Assembly: GCA_019916065.1 (NCBI GenBank)
Contig: CM034238.1
Coordinates: 24,047,246-24,111,245 of the forward strand
Reading direction: 5' to 3'
Origin: Vitellaria paradoxa
Lineage: Eukaryota > Streptophyta > Magnoliopsida > Ericales > Sapotaceae
DNA length: 64,000 nucleotides
Shown here in pieces: positions 50,354 to 62,159 of this stretch (position 1 is its first letter; the number at the start of each line of letters is the position of its first letter). Position numbers and translations under genes: made by a program. Below the pieces are notes generated by a model. The model saw only the letters and a list, made by a program, of their open reading frames with translations. It made no database searches and was not told the origin of the DNA.

Positions 50354-51211
50354 AATCCAGATTAAAACCTAGTATTGCTTTGGTGAAAGCCAGGCGGCAT
50401 ATATTAATAACTTCAAGTCTAGGAAATCACAAGAATTGATGGACCTTAAGGTTCAGTTTGACTTTGATCAGAACAACTTCCTTATTGTGGATCAGACCAA
50501 ACTTTGCATATATGGAGTAGAACGGCCAAATATGAAAAAATAGGTACCATTTTCTTTAGCATATTATACCCTGTTCTATTGACTAGACCCAACTGCCTTT
50601 TGTTTCTGCATTTCCTTTCTAGTGGCTGGCTACGCATTCAACAGAACTTGTTGATGCAACATTTTCATGTGATGGCCAGTTGGTATTCAGTACCCTTTCA
50701 AATGGAAATATTTTCATCCTCTCTGCTCCAAAATATGAACAAATAATTAAGATTAGTCCCACTAATTATCTTCCATCCAATGTCAGGTATTTTGATGCAT
50801 TATCCTTGAATTTTCACTAGATCTTATATCATGGTTAGCTTAAAATGATTGTTAGTGAAAATCTTAACTATTTTTCTTTTTAATCTTATTTTTTTTCTCC
50901 ACTGTTCTGGAATATATGCATTTTCGATTGCTACGCATCCACAAGAACGCGACCAGATCGCATTAGGCTTGACGGACGGAAAGGTGGTTGTCATTAAGCC
51001 ACTTAACTCTCAAGCTCAACGGAGGGCAAGGCTTCTTGAGTTAGAGAGCTAGAGTTCCGTTGCAAAGTAGAATGTTTAGTTTTAATTCTTCACTAAGTCA
51101 TCGTTAAGACTTCTGTTGGAGTATTCTATATTAGTGCATGAGATTTTTTTTTTCTCTCTGAAGATAAAATACAAGAAGTTTAGGTTAGAAGGTTAGGTTG
51201 CTTGCATTCTA
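50184..51211 (+). pseudogene. TOPLESS-related WD40 C-terminal fragment, plus arm of an inverted repeat
   Basis: It contains the last WD40 exons of a TOPLESS-related (TPR) transcriptional corepressor. They are a degenerate exon near 50,237-50,300, one near 50,387-50,543 (LKVQFDFDQNNFLIVDQTKL), 50,623-50,786 (DATFSCDGQLVFSTLSNGNI, then LPSNV) and about 50,905-51,052 (ATHPQERDQIALGLTDGKVV, stop at 51,050). TPR proteins recruit histone deacetylases in the nucleus, and these exons would form the end of the second propeller. There is no N-terminal LisH/CTLH part. The copy is broken: TAG at 50541-50543 replaces a glutamine codon, and the acceptor before the last exon reads TG, not AG, at 50903-50904. 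A (TA)n microsatellite lies at about 50,319-50,350. Confidence 0.8.
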
Positions 51212-52268
51212 TCTCATATATGTTATACTCATGTTTGGAAACAATTCTCCCTTAGAATTGATTTAATCTTGAAATAAAAAATTGATTTAATTTAATAAAC
51301 AACATTTTATATTTGAAACATATTTTGAATTTAAGAATTGAATCGATTTAGTTTAAAAAAAAAATACATGCTTGAAAAACATCCACCTCTAATCCCATTT
51401 AATACTATTTTACTACACTTCATCCAACAGTCGATTCATTTGAAAACATCCACGCTAGGTTCTGAAAGAGGAAACTCTAAACAACCTTAAAGGTGTAACT
51501 AACATTAATCACACAAGAGTCTATAAATATGATCCATTCACCACCATGAATTTGGATGGAACATAATGTCATATTTAATATGACCCCATTATCCATACAT
51601 CATAATTTATCTAAATCAATGGTTGAAAATAATCCATGACCTGTGTTACATGGACTCTTCAAAATGTTATATAAAATTTATATAATAAAATAAAATTTAA
51701 TTACTATTAGAATAAAAAATAAAATTATATCATATAAGAATATATCTACTATTTCATTTGATAATAGTCCTATTATGTAAATATTTAAAAAATAACTACT
51801 GATATATTATACAATCTATGGAAAATATTAAAAAAATAATTTATGATAGAAATTACGTTTAATTATAATTAGAATAAATAATAAAACTTTGATTAAATAA
51901 TTAAATATTTCCTAATCCAATAATTTTCTGTATGAAATTTAATAGTTTTATACTTTATTTTATCTCATATGTGTTAAAAAAGGATTAATAAATAAATACA
52001 ATATTTGAATTGGGTATTAAAGTCTTATAAAAATTTATGTAATAAGATATATGGTATTATTTTATTACCTTATGAAAATATATAAAAAAAAAAGATAAAA
52101 AGTAGGAAATATATGATAAATAGAAGTTTAGGTTAGATAAAAATGGTAATATCAAGATAATCATTCCTTTTCTCTCCATTCAAAACCAAATCTAACGTAG
52201 AAAAAAGATTGAAATTTGAAGTCAATTTAAATCTGCCAAGTTTTGTGTGTCCAATTAGTATTGTTTCT
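51212..52268. other. Spacer of the TPR inverted repeat
   Basis: 1,057 bp of AT-rich, non-coding sequence between the two arms. It lacks recognisable domains and would form the loop of a hairpin if the region were transcribed through. Similarity between the arms stops abruptly at CTTGCATTCTA on both sides. Confidence 0.6.
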
Positions 52269-53173
52269 TAGAATGCAAGCAACCTAACCTTCTAACCTAA
52301 ACTTCTTGTATTTTACCTTTAGAGAAAAAAAAAATCTCATGCACTAATATAGAATACTCCAACAGAAGTCTTAACGATGACTTAGTGAAGAACTAAAACC
52401 AAACATTTTACTTTGCAATGGAACTCTGGCTCTCTAACTCAAGAAGCCTTGCCCTCTATTGAGCTTGAGAGTTAAGTGGCTCAATGACAACCACCTTTCC
52501 GTCGGTCAAGCCTAATGCAATCTAGTTGCGTTCTTGTGGATGCGCAGCAATCGAAAATGCATATATTCCAGAACTGTGGAGAAAACAAAAATAAGATTAA
52601 AAAGAAAAATAGTTAAGATTTTCACTAACAATCATTTTATGCTAACCATGATATAAGATCCAATGAAAACTCAAGAATAATGCATCAAAATACCTGACAT
52701 TAGATGGAAGATAATCAGTGGGACTAATCTGAATTATTTGTTCATATTTTGGAGCAGAGAGGATGAAAATATTTCCATATGAAAGGGTACTGAATACTAA
52801 CTGGCCATCGCATGAAAATGTTGCATCAACAAGTTCTGTTGAATGCGTAGCCAGCCACTAGAAAGGAAATGCAAAAACAAAAGGCAGTTGGGTCAGTCAA
52901 TAGAACAGGGTATAATATGCTAAAGAAAATGGTACATGTTTTTTCATATTTAGCCGTTCTACTCCATATATGTAAAGTTTAGTCTGATCCGCAATAGGGA
53001 AGTTGTTTTGATAAAAGTCAAACTGAACCTTGAGGTCCATCAATTCTTGTGATTTCCTAGATTTGAAGTTATTAATATTTGTCGCCTGGCTTTCACCGAA
53101 GCAATACCAGGTTTTAATCTGGATTTAAATATACATATATATATATATATACACAAAATCAATTTCTGTATCA

Positions 53174-56141
53174 CACTACTAGAAAAAAGACTGATTACCA
53201 ACTAACACATTACCAACCGATGTAAAAATTACTAAAATTTAGATAATTATCAACTCCTTACTGGCTAATCCAATTCAGTTGGTAAATTTTCAATTGGTAA
53301 TCAGTTGGTAAATTGTCAGGAAAAATATTTACCAACTGATTACCAACTGCTTACAACTGGTTGGTACACATTTCAGTTGATAATCTGGCAGGAAGATTTT
53401 TTCCACCAAATTACCAACGGATTATCCACCGAATAGTGTAGTTGTTAGATGTTTCAGTTGGTCCTTCGGTTGGTAACTTGATGGTTAAATTATGACCAAC
53501 CGCATTACCAACCGAAATGTTCGGTTGGTCATGTAATCACCTGATGGGCAAATTGATACCAACCGCATTGCCAACTTGTAAGTTGGATGGTAATTTATTT
53601 AGTTGGTATTTAGTTGGTATTCTGTTGCTAATTGGATAGTAATGCATCGAGAATATGTTTAGCAACCAAATTACCAACTGACGTTATCGGTTGTTAATTT
53701 ATTTGGTTGGTTATCGGTTGTTAATTTATTTGGTTGGTTATCGGTTGGTAATCCATTGGTAATTAAGTGTGAATATATTTACCAACAACATTAACCACAG
53801 CCTTTAACAGTTGGTAATGTAGTCGGTTGGTTATCTATTGTTAATCAAGCGGGAAAAGATGTACTAACCAAAATACCAACTGGATTTGTCAGTTGGGAAT
53901 CTAGCAGTAATCAGTTAGTAATCTATTAGGAATATATATACCAACAGAATAATGTATTCCATTGGTAATCAATTGGTAATTGGTTAGTAATCCAGCGAGA
54001 ATATATTTACCAACCAAATTAACGATTGAGCTTATCGGCCGGTAATATATTAGGTTGGTAATCGATTGGTAATCAGTTAGTAATACAGTGAGAAAATATT
54101 TTACCAACCTACTTACCGACAGAATAGTTTAGTTGATAATGTCATCAGTTGGTATTCGGGTGAGAAAATATTTTTACCAACCGATTTACCAACTAATGGC
54201 TCGGTTGGTAATTTATCAGTTCGTATTCGGTTGGTAATCCGTTGGTAATAGGGTGAGAAAATATTTTCACCAACCGAATTACCAACTAATTACCAACCAA
54301 AAATTTTGTAATTTGCATTGAACATTAAAAAAAAAAGAAATTTCTAATTTCAATATTTTTATAATTAATTTTATATCAAGAAATATTTGTAATTAATTAT
54401 ATATATTTATATATGGCATGAAAATGTTTCATGATTTATTTGGATCATGTGATACAACCTTTAGATAAGTAAATTCATGCGTTTTTTTGATAACATGGTA
54501 TGGTTCATATATATTGGGTTCGATGTTTATATATATTATAGTTAATGTTGTTACAAGATCCAAAGTTTGAACTATATAATATATGCATTTCACTTAATTC
54601 ACAATCCATACATGTAATTCACCAAGTTTATAAATAATTTATTTTTTTTAAATTGTTTTTTATTCTATTTAACTTTAATTTTCATTTTTAAGGTCTCTAA
54701 TTATACTTAGTATTACTTTATTGGAATCATCTACGTCCATTGCATATAATTTAATTGACTAGGAGGAAAAGATTTTATATAATTTATATTGGCAATATTA
54801 AAATTTCATATTAATGAATTAGTGACAAATGCATGTTAGGATTATAATTGTTTAAGACACAAAGTTTAGGGTATAAGATTTGGGGTTTGGATTTAGTTTA
54901 ATATTTAAAATAATTTTCACATATTAGGCGTCTCACAGACCTACTGATTTTTCCCCCTAAGGCCTCAACTCGCTAAGACAAGTAATTTATTAATCACATT
55001 AATAAGCCTTTATATAAAACCAAAAGGAAAAAAAAAAAAAAAAAAAGAACTTTTGAATGAGGAATAGCTTTATCTACAGGTGTAATATTTTTATTTTCTA
55101 TTGATAAGTTAAGTCCCCCATGTAATATAAGAAATAGTACAATAATTTACATTTTAAAATTATCACATTCTACAAAGACATGATTAATATAAGTATATGC
55201 TTTTCTCGACTAACTTATTTTTGTCTTGTGAATCTCCTTGATGCAGAAAGAATAAAAACTGAAAAAAGAAGAGGAAATTATGGACCATATAAACTTTTAA
55301 GTAGAAAATATTTAAGAGAACAAGCAAGATTATAATCAAGGCAATATAATTCATATCTCTCTTATACTTTCAATAAATTTGATATTTTGGCATGAAAATT
55401 GAAGTAATTAGCTAATGTTTTTTACTCTTAGCAGTAATTTTTGGGCATCTTAAAAATTACTAAGGCACAAATTTTAGCCCCAAAATTTCCCTCTCTTACC
55501 GGCGACCACATCTCTATCTCTAGCACCGAAGCCTTTTGCTCCTCTAAAAAACACCAGCTCCGTATAATGTTAATAGCAATAGTTCCACCCCACTTCATCT
55601 GCTTCCCCTCCAAGATCGAGTGACGGACCAGTCATCCATTGCAGAGAAACGAGTTCTCTGTCTCACTCTACCTTCTTTTTCCCCTGTCCATAAAAAAAAA
55701 TCTTACTGCTAAAAAAAATACTATTAATAATGCTGAACATTTAGAAAAAGAATAATATTCTTAGGCCTCTGGGGTATATGCCGTTTAAACAGCAGAGGAT
55801 TCGAACGAGTAGGGTACAAAAAATTGGGCAGAAGCCCAGTAGACCCAATGCCTAATTTTTTTCTGGTTGTTTCCCTCCTGTCATCTTCTCTGCCTCGCCA
55901 ACAGTCCCAGCACACACAATGCCGGTGGCAGCCAAAGACTTTTGGTGACCGCTCCTCAAGCCCTATTCTGCATGGCACCGGTTGATCCACCGGCGAGTCA
56001 CATTCGAAGGTTGTATCACCTGCTTCTGGTTGTTTGCTCAGGTTTGCCTCTTCTACTTGAGTTTCATATCTAATACCCAAATTTGGATGGTCTCGTCTCT
56101 CTTCATGGGATTTGATTGATGGACCTCCGCCAATACTTCTT
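53174..56141. mobile_element. CACTA (En/Spm-type) element end with subterminal repeats, other end lost
   Basis: CACTACTAGAAAAAAG at 53174 is a standard CACTA terminus. It lies directly after TCA (53171-53173), and TCA is present again at 56142-56144. There the pseudogene sequence resumes exactly, as judged by the uninterrupted plus arm at about 50,290. From 53,190 to about 54,310 the sequence is packed with TTACCAAC / GTTGGTAA words in both orientations, the usual subterminal transposase-binding repeats. The right end (CCAATACTTCTT) lacks a TAGTG terminus, so the element is rearranged or a second insertion replaced that end. A more GC-rich patch at about 55,860-56,130 has no recognisable coding sequence. 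No transposase was identified. Confidence 0.65.
53190..54310. repeat. Subterminal repeat array (TTACCAAC / GTTGGTAA)
   Basis: About 1.1 kb contains dozens of direct and inverted copies of short words such as TTACCAACCGA, GTTGGTAAT and AATCAGTTGGTA, spaced irregularly at about 10-40 bp. Such arrays bind CACTA transposase and here they form an extensive potential secondary structure. No coding potential. Confidence 0.8.
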
Positions 56142-57351
56142 TCAACAATTGCATGTCTAGATATGCATTTACAGAAGATAAAATTCAAACCTCAGAATTT
56201 GCTGCAGAAGAAAGGAGGAGACTTTGGTTAGTAGAAAAAGCTAGATTGGTGACTCTATAAGTGTGTTTTTCTAGCTTCGACTTAACCTACAAAAAAGGAA
56301 AGTTGTTATATTTATTTTTTTTTTTATTCTTGAAATTGCAAATCTATTCAACAATATAAATGGCATTGTAATTTGTACCTTCTTCAGATAAATGTTGTAT
56401 ATATTTATTTTTGCATCACTCATGCCAACAAAAATAGTATTTTTGTCTGTATGGTGGAGAAGGAGAGATGTCGCCACCGGTGGTGGAACCAAGAAAGACA
56501 ATGTTCTCTGTGTCCAAGACAAACAAAATAATACTAAGATAACTTTTACAGCAACAACAAGACATACTTCAAAATTACTTTATCCTGCATAACGAACCAA
56601 TACAAGTAATGGCCAAATTTACATTTGGAATATGAATTTGTGAAGGAAAAAAGAAAAGTAAAAGGAAAATAAAATTACTAATTTGTCTTATTTTTCATAC
56701 TTAAAACAATTAAAAATTAAATTTTTTTACAAATATCTATTCATTTTCTTATTATTTATCCAACTCAACCAAAAAAAATATAATAATTTTTTTTCTATTT
56801 CATTTTGCTTATCTAACATTTTCTTTCACTTTTTCTTTCCCTCCACAAATCCGTGAAACCAAATTCAAAGGAAGATCAAATTTTCTTAATGTATGTGTCA
56901 CTTAAACTTCTTCTTGTAAGCATATCCATTTATTTTGCTTCGTAGTAATACCTTAAATTGTTTTGTGCTGAACAATGAAACTGAACTGCTAGATGCTGAT
57001 ACAAGAAGATTTTCATTGTTGGACAAGGAAAAACAAGCTATGCCATCTTCACTGTTAGTCAAGTCATTTGTCATTTGTTGTCCTTTTGCTGGCTTCAACA
57101 ATTAAGGGGAATACATGGCCATTGCTTGCACCATTAGCCAGTTCATCACAGTTATTATCAAATTTTTTTCATTTTTAAAGATAATTTCAAACTGAAGACG
57201 AGAAAAACTTTACCTTTCCTTTCGTGTTCATGCAATCTTTTGGCCACTTCTAGAGTAGAGGAACGCCATTTGATGCTAAAGCTAATAGTCCGGCACTAGA
57301 ATTTGTGTAGCTTAACCTTGATATCTGCATTATTCATGGGAGAAAAAATGA

Positions 57352-57627
57352 TGTTATTTATGGCTTGTATTCGGGGCCACGTATCCAGTTTTGGGATTTT
57401 TTTTTGGCCTATTTTTTAATCTGACTTTAGAGTTATAAGTTAGAGATTTTTGCATTAAAGTTAAAGGGTAACTCTAGTAGCTTTTTGTGCTAGGGTTACA
57501 CATCTTGTACTCTTTATCTTTGTTACTAAATTTCTCTGCTACTTTCAACCATGGACGTAGGCTTTCAAGCTGAACCACATAATTCTTCTTGTTGTTTTCT
57601 GTGTGTCTATTTCGTTTTTCCGCAACA
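57352..57627 (+). repeat. 5' LTR of the copia element
   Basis: 276 bp, TGTTATTTATGG...CGCAACA. Compared with the 3' LTR it lacks about 16 bp near its start (around the GGGGCCACG stretch). Confidence 0.9.
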
Positions 57628-57630
57628 AAC

Positions 57631-57643
57631 TGGTATCAGAGCC
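57631..57643 (+). other. Primer-binding site (initiator tRNA-Met)
   Basis: TGGTATCAGAGCC, three bases after the 5' LTR, is the usual plant copia minus-strand primer site complementary to the 3' end of initiator tRNA-Met. It is intact here. Confidence 0.9.
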
Positions 57644-57653
57644 ATGTCTATGG

Positions 57654-59862
57654 CGAAATTCGAAGTAGACAAATTTGATGCCAAAGAAATTTTAGTTTAT
57701 GGCGTATCAAGATACGTGTTTTGTTACGTTAGCAGGAATTGGCAAAGGGTTGGATAGCAAACTTCCTGAGAAGATAACGACTGAGGAGAAAGTAGTTCTG
57801 GACAAGAAAGCACACAGTGCAATTTGGTTATCACTCATAGATGAGGTCTTGCGAGAAGTCACAGATGAAGAAACGGTTGCTGGTTTGTTGAAAAAGTTAG
57901 AAACCCTCTACATGAAGAAGTGTCTAACCAACTGTTTGTATTTGAAGCAGAGATTATACACCCTACAAATGAGTGAAGGTACGACCATTAAAGTTCACTT
58001 TAATGAATTCAATAAAACTATTATGGATTTAAATAATATTGATGTGACTATGGAGGATGAGAATCAAGCCTTGATTGTTCCGTCTTCATTGCCTAATTCT
58101 TTTGAAAATTTTGTTAATACAATGTTGTATGGTAGAGATACTATTTCATTAGTGGATGTGAAATCATCTTTGAACTCAAATGAGCTATAAAATAAACTGA
58201 ATGACAAAGGCAATGATGGGTGATTGGACCCCTATTGTCGCACATTGACTAGTTGATTTACACCTTTTTATGGCATATAAATGATATAAAACTCTTGTCT
58301 TATGCAGATTTTATCTCCCTCACTCAAATAAAGCATATGTTGAGTTTTCATCACATGGAAGGTAAATTGAGCTCACTAAAGTTGCAAATGAGAAGTAATG
58401 AAGAAGTGAAAGATTGGATGAGCTTGAACACAACACATCAGCTGATTTAAACCTCTTTGGGAAGATTCAAAATTTTTCTTAAGATCAATACCAGGGGATC
58501 AAATCATCAACTCTGAGATTTTTGAAGCAGAAAATTGTATTCAGATGATGGATCTAACCCATTCGAATGCTTTTAGAGAGTGCATTGAGTGCTGGAGGGA
58601 ATCTCGTATTCGAATACAAAGTTGCAACATTCGAATGACGCGTAATATCCCAGTAACAGATCCCACGTGCATACACACGGGAGGAGGTTACAGAGAGGAA
58701 GATATAGAGACAGAGGGAGCTGGAGAGGTTTGAGAGTTTTCTTTTAAGTAGAGGAGGAGAGCTTTGTTTTTCTCATCATTGTTATTGCTGTAGCTTAGGT
58801 TTTGGGTCTTGAATTTCATATTTCCAATTTCAACTGCTGTAATTAGATTTCAACTCAATTGCAATTTTAGATTTCCATGTCTCAATTTCATTTTTCTATT
58901 TTTGTTTCTAATTTCCTGAGAATGACCAGCTGAGTTCTTCTTGGGCCAAGGCAAAGACAATGTCCTTTCCAATGATTCTCAAGATGCTGATCTTCATAGG
59001 TTTATTCTGAGTTCTTTGATCACAAATTCTGTTTGTATCTAATTGCTTTAGACATCATTGATTCAAGGTCCGATTGGCATTGATTTACATATTCTATCAA
59101 TGGGCTCATAGGGGTTACTTAACTTAGAACTTTCATTGCAAATTTGTATGAGAGTTGCTGGACTTAGAATCTCTATTGTTCTTAAGATAGATTATGCACA
59201 TCATGTGTTTGATCCATGGCTTGTTTTAATTGAAATTAATTTCTTAAAAATTGGAACAAATAGGATTGATGATTGATACACTCCTGGCATTTTGAGATTG
59301 ATTTGGAGAGGCATTGAAATTGCCTTGCCCATCTTTTTAAATATCAGTTTCCAAGTAAATTCAATTTTTATTTCAAAACTCATTTTCAAAACCAGAAACA
59401 TTTCCAAATCAGATTTTCATTTCTGTTTTACATTTTTGTGAGCCTTTGTTTTGCTAATCAAATCCATTAGATTCAACCATTCATTTGCTCCTTAGGTCCC
59501 TGTGGAAATGACCTGGTAATCACCAGTATTTTGTACTACAATTACACCTTGCACTTGGGGGAAGTTTGCCTCAATTTTCTTTACTCAACCTTCTTAAATC
59601 TGAATTTTGTAATTAAGAGTGAGGTAATTGAGCAACGACAAGCAATGGGCAAGCCAAAGGTTTGTTTGTGAAGCTTGCGGGAAGTACTAACTCAAATAAT
59701 TGAGGTCAAATTGGAGACAAAGATTCTGGTAAAGGTAAAGGCAAAGGCAAGAGTAAAAAAAGAAGTCGCTCACAAAATAAATCAATGAAGGATGTTGAAT
59801 GTTACTACTGTCACAAGGTTGGTAATTATAAGTCAGATTATTCAAAGCTTAAGGCAAAATGA
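57654..59862 (+). pseudogene. Copia gag, frameshifted and split by a solo LTR
   Basis: The frame opens near 57654 (AKFEVDKFDAKE) and shifts near 57,700. It continues from 57699 to 58190 as a copia gag (UBN2-type) with EKVVLDKKAHSAIWLSL and a stop replacing a glutamine-like position at 58188-58190. It is interrupted by the insertion at 58221-59644. It resumes with a Lys/Gly-rich linker and the zinc knuckle near 59,800. The knuckle reads CYYCHKVGNYKSDY, so the histidine and last cysteine of CX2CX4HX4C are lost. Gag normally packages the retrotransposon RNA; this one cannot be functional. Confidence 0.85.
58221..59644. mobile_element. Nested solo LTR 1 (1,424 bp, TSD ATGGG)
   Basis: It starts TGATTGGACCCC and ends ACGACAAGCA (TG...CA). 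The 5-bp repeat ATGGG lies at 58216-58220 and 59645-59649. Removing it and one TSD copy puts the flanking gag codons back in the same frame, independent proof of the borders. Inside are a purine-rich leader-like stretch and CACCTTGCACTTGGGGG near its end, resembling Ty3/gypsy LTR ends. No coding frames. Confidence 0.9.
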
Positions 59863-59907
59863 GGAAACAACAATTCAAACCCCTCCAATGTTACTAGTGT
59901 TGCAGAA

Positions 59908-60803
59908 GTGAACTCTAATGGTTCAAAAAATGTTCTTACAATTACAAATTCGAATCGTCGTATTGATGGTGAGTGGATTCTAGATTCTATTTGTTCTTAT
60001 CATATATGTGCTAATAGGGATTGGTTTGCTACTTATGGAAAACTTAATGGTGGTTCAGTCTTAATGGGTAATAATATAGCTTGCAAGACTTTTGGGATAG
60101 GTACAATTAAAATCAGAATGCATGATAGTGTTGTGAGAACTTTGTCAGATGTTCAGCATGTACTAGATTTGAAGAAAATTTTGATATCCTTGAGCTCACT
60201 AGACTTTATTGGTTGCAAGTTTTCAGTTGAAGGTGGAGTTTTGAAAGTTGTCAGAGGTTCTCTTGTTGTAATGAGGGAAGACAAGAAAAATAGTCTATAT
60301 GTTCTTTAGGGCAGTACAGTGATTGGGACTGTTGGAGTATCATCAGTTGACTCAGACTCAGACACCATCTTTAGCATACGCATTTAGGGCATATGAACGA
60401 GAAGGGGATGACACTCTTAAGGAAACAAGGTTTGCTTAAAGGATAGAACACTAGGAAGCTTGACTTTTACGAACATTGTGTGTTTAGAAAGTAGTGCAGA
60501 GTCAAATTCAGTACAACCATTCATAAGACTAAGAGTTCAATGGACTACATCCATTTAGATCTTTGGGGCCCTTCTTAAGTTCCATCAAAGGGTGAAGCAA
60601 GATATTTTTTGACATTCATCGATAACTATTCAAGATATGTCAGGGTATATTTTCTGAAGCAGAAAAAGTGATGTATTTGTCAATTTTAAACAGTAGAAGG
60701 CATTGATGTAGAAGCAAATCGAGAAGAAAGTCAAGAGTCTTAGAATTGACAATGGCATGGAGTTCTGTGAGAATGATTTTGAAGAATTCCGCAAGAATAA
60801 AGA
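59908..60803 (+). pseudogene. Copia protease and N-terminal integrase remnant
   Basis: The open stretch 59908-60309 contains the protease site region WILDSICSYHIC. Copia proteases have D-S-G here, so the glycine has become isoleucine and activity would be lost. The GAG-pre-integrase and integrase part that follows (to 60,803) is riddled with stops and shifts. The integrase is then cut by the second nested LTR. Confidence 0.8.
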
Positions 60804-61387
60804 TGATGATCGCAGAACTTCGTGGCTGCAACCGGGTCTCTGATTTCGGATCTTTCGACTTTGGTTGAACGCCTCGTTCCTTAGAACACTGGTGTGGTGC
60901 CTGCCAAGTCACCTCCGACGATCAAGTTAGTCACACTGGGCAAAATTAAAACTCAATAAATTAGGGTTATTGCCCCTTACCTTCGTTTTGTGATCTTCTT
61001 CCCATTTTATGGGCTTCCTTCCCCCTTCTTTGGGATAGAGATGGAGAACTTCCCCCCTGATTTCCCGTTATTGCCTTGTTTGAATAATTAAAATATTCTT
61101 TCTTGATTTTCTCCACGCGAAGTTCGCCTTGTGAATAACGAAAATCTCGTAGGAGTATCTTCATACGTTTGCAATCCTCATTTTTCACCAACTATTTAAC
61201 CGATCCCGAGCTAGTCCGAGCTCCACACGACCGGTCAGTCATCCGAGCCCGGGTCGGTCCGAGCTCAAGACGACCAGTCAATCATCCGAACCCGGACTGA
61301 CCTCAATGGGTCAACAGTCTACCTGTCACGGGACTGACCTGAGGACAATTGGGTCACTTTTACCAAGTACGAGAATTCTCCTCATCA
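60804..61387. mobile_element. Nested solo LTR 2 (584 bp, TSD AAAGA/AAAGG)
   Basis: It starts TGATGATCGCAG and ends TTCTCCTCATCA, with a 6-bp perfect terminal inverted repeat TGATGA/TCATCA. It is flanked by AAAGA (60799-60803) and AAAGG (61388-61392), a 5-bp duplication with one mismatch. Integrase codons continue in the same frame across it. It is more GC-rich than its host and has an internal repeat (GTCCGAGCTC..CGACC..TCAGTCATCCGA near 61,216 and 61,257). No coding. Confidence 0.8.
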
Positions 61388-61821
61388 AAAGGTATTGTGA
61401 GACATCACACAGTAAAGAAGACTCCGTGGCAAAATGGAGTTATAAAACAGATGAACAGGACTCTTTTGGAGAAAGACCACTACATGCTCTCTAATGCTGG
61501 ATTATCTAAGGATTTCTGGGTTGAAGCAATGCTTGATATTTGGTGAATCATTCTCCGTCTATTATTATATAGTGTAAAGCTCTTATTGAGGTATGGTCTG
61601 GTACTCCTGATTATACAAATTTGTCTGGTACTCCTGATTATACAAATTTGAAGATTTTTGGTTGCCCAGTTTTTTTTCATGTCAATGAGGGTAAGCGTGA
61701 GTTTAGAGCGAAGAAAGGCATTTTCATAGGGTATGCCAAAGGGATGAATGGATATAAAGTATGGAGTTTGGATCCTAATTCACCTAAGTTTGTCATTAGT
61801 ACGGATGTCACTTTTGATTAG
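61388..61821 (+). pseudogene. Copia integrase C-terminal remnant with 27-bp duplication
   Basis: Integrase resumes with GIVRHHTVKKTPWQNG and MNRTLLEK, then LSKDFWVEA. A stop and frameshift follow near 61,545. A 27-bp exact tandem duplication (61597-61623 and 61624-61650) adds nine codons (SGTPDYTNL twice) without changing the frame. The frame then continues with the KIFGCPVFFHV motif to a stop at 61,821. Confidence 0.85.
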
Positions 61822-62159
61822 TATGCTATAATTCATTCTAAAAGGGAGTTTGCTGCTGATTATGATGTTAAAGAGAAGAGTCCTAGCAAAAAAATGGAGT
61901 TAGAGGTAGAAGCTTCGCATGATGATAGCACTCATGTTCAGTCGTTGGTGGATATTCCTGACTTCAATTCTGATATGGATGCACAAGAAGGGGAATAATA
62001 CAGTATTATAACTGGCAGACATAGACAGCAAATTAAGAAGCCTCAGCGATATAATGATTTAGAATTAGCTACTGATGTTCTCATTATAGCTGAGGAGTTT
62101 GGTATTTAGGAACCTTCTATGTATGATGAAGTTGTAAAAGGTGATGAATCAATTTAGTA

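Larger units (their letters stand above)
52269..57324 (-). pseudogene. TOPLESS-related pseudogene, minus arm, interrupted by a transposon
   Basis: Minus-strand exons in order are: 57324-57214 (ISRLSYTNSSAGLLALASNG, in-frame TAG at 57252-57250); about 57,131-56,952 (frameshift near its start, then a clear WD40 stretch); 56507-56379 (VPPPVATSLLLHHTDKNTIF); a degenerate one near 56,205; then, beyond an inserted element, about 53,090-52,930, 52,861-52,695 and 52,575-52,420. The last exon has TAG stops at 52524-52522 and 52458-52456. Positions 56254-56142 plus 53173-52269 match the plus arm in reverse order and form the inverted repeat. The three upstream exons have no partner there. Splice sites of several exons survive. 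The start of the gene, if any, would lie beyond 63,850 or outside the window. Confidence 0.8.

Noticed and set aside
50504..51052. A short functional WD40 protein gene on the plus strand
   Set aside because: The frame is the C-terminal end of a TPR gene only, with a stop at 50541-50543 and a destroyed splice acceptor, so it is a pseudogene fragment.
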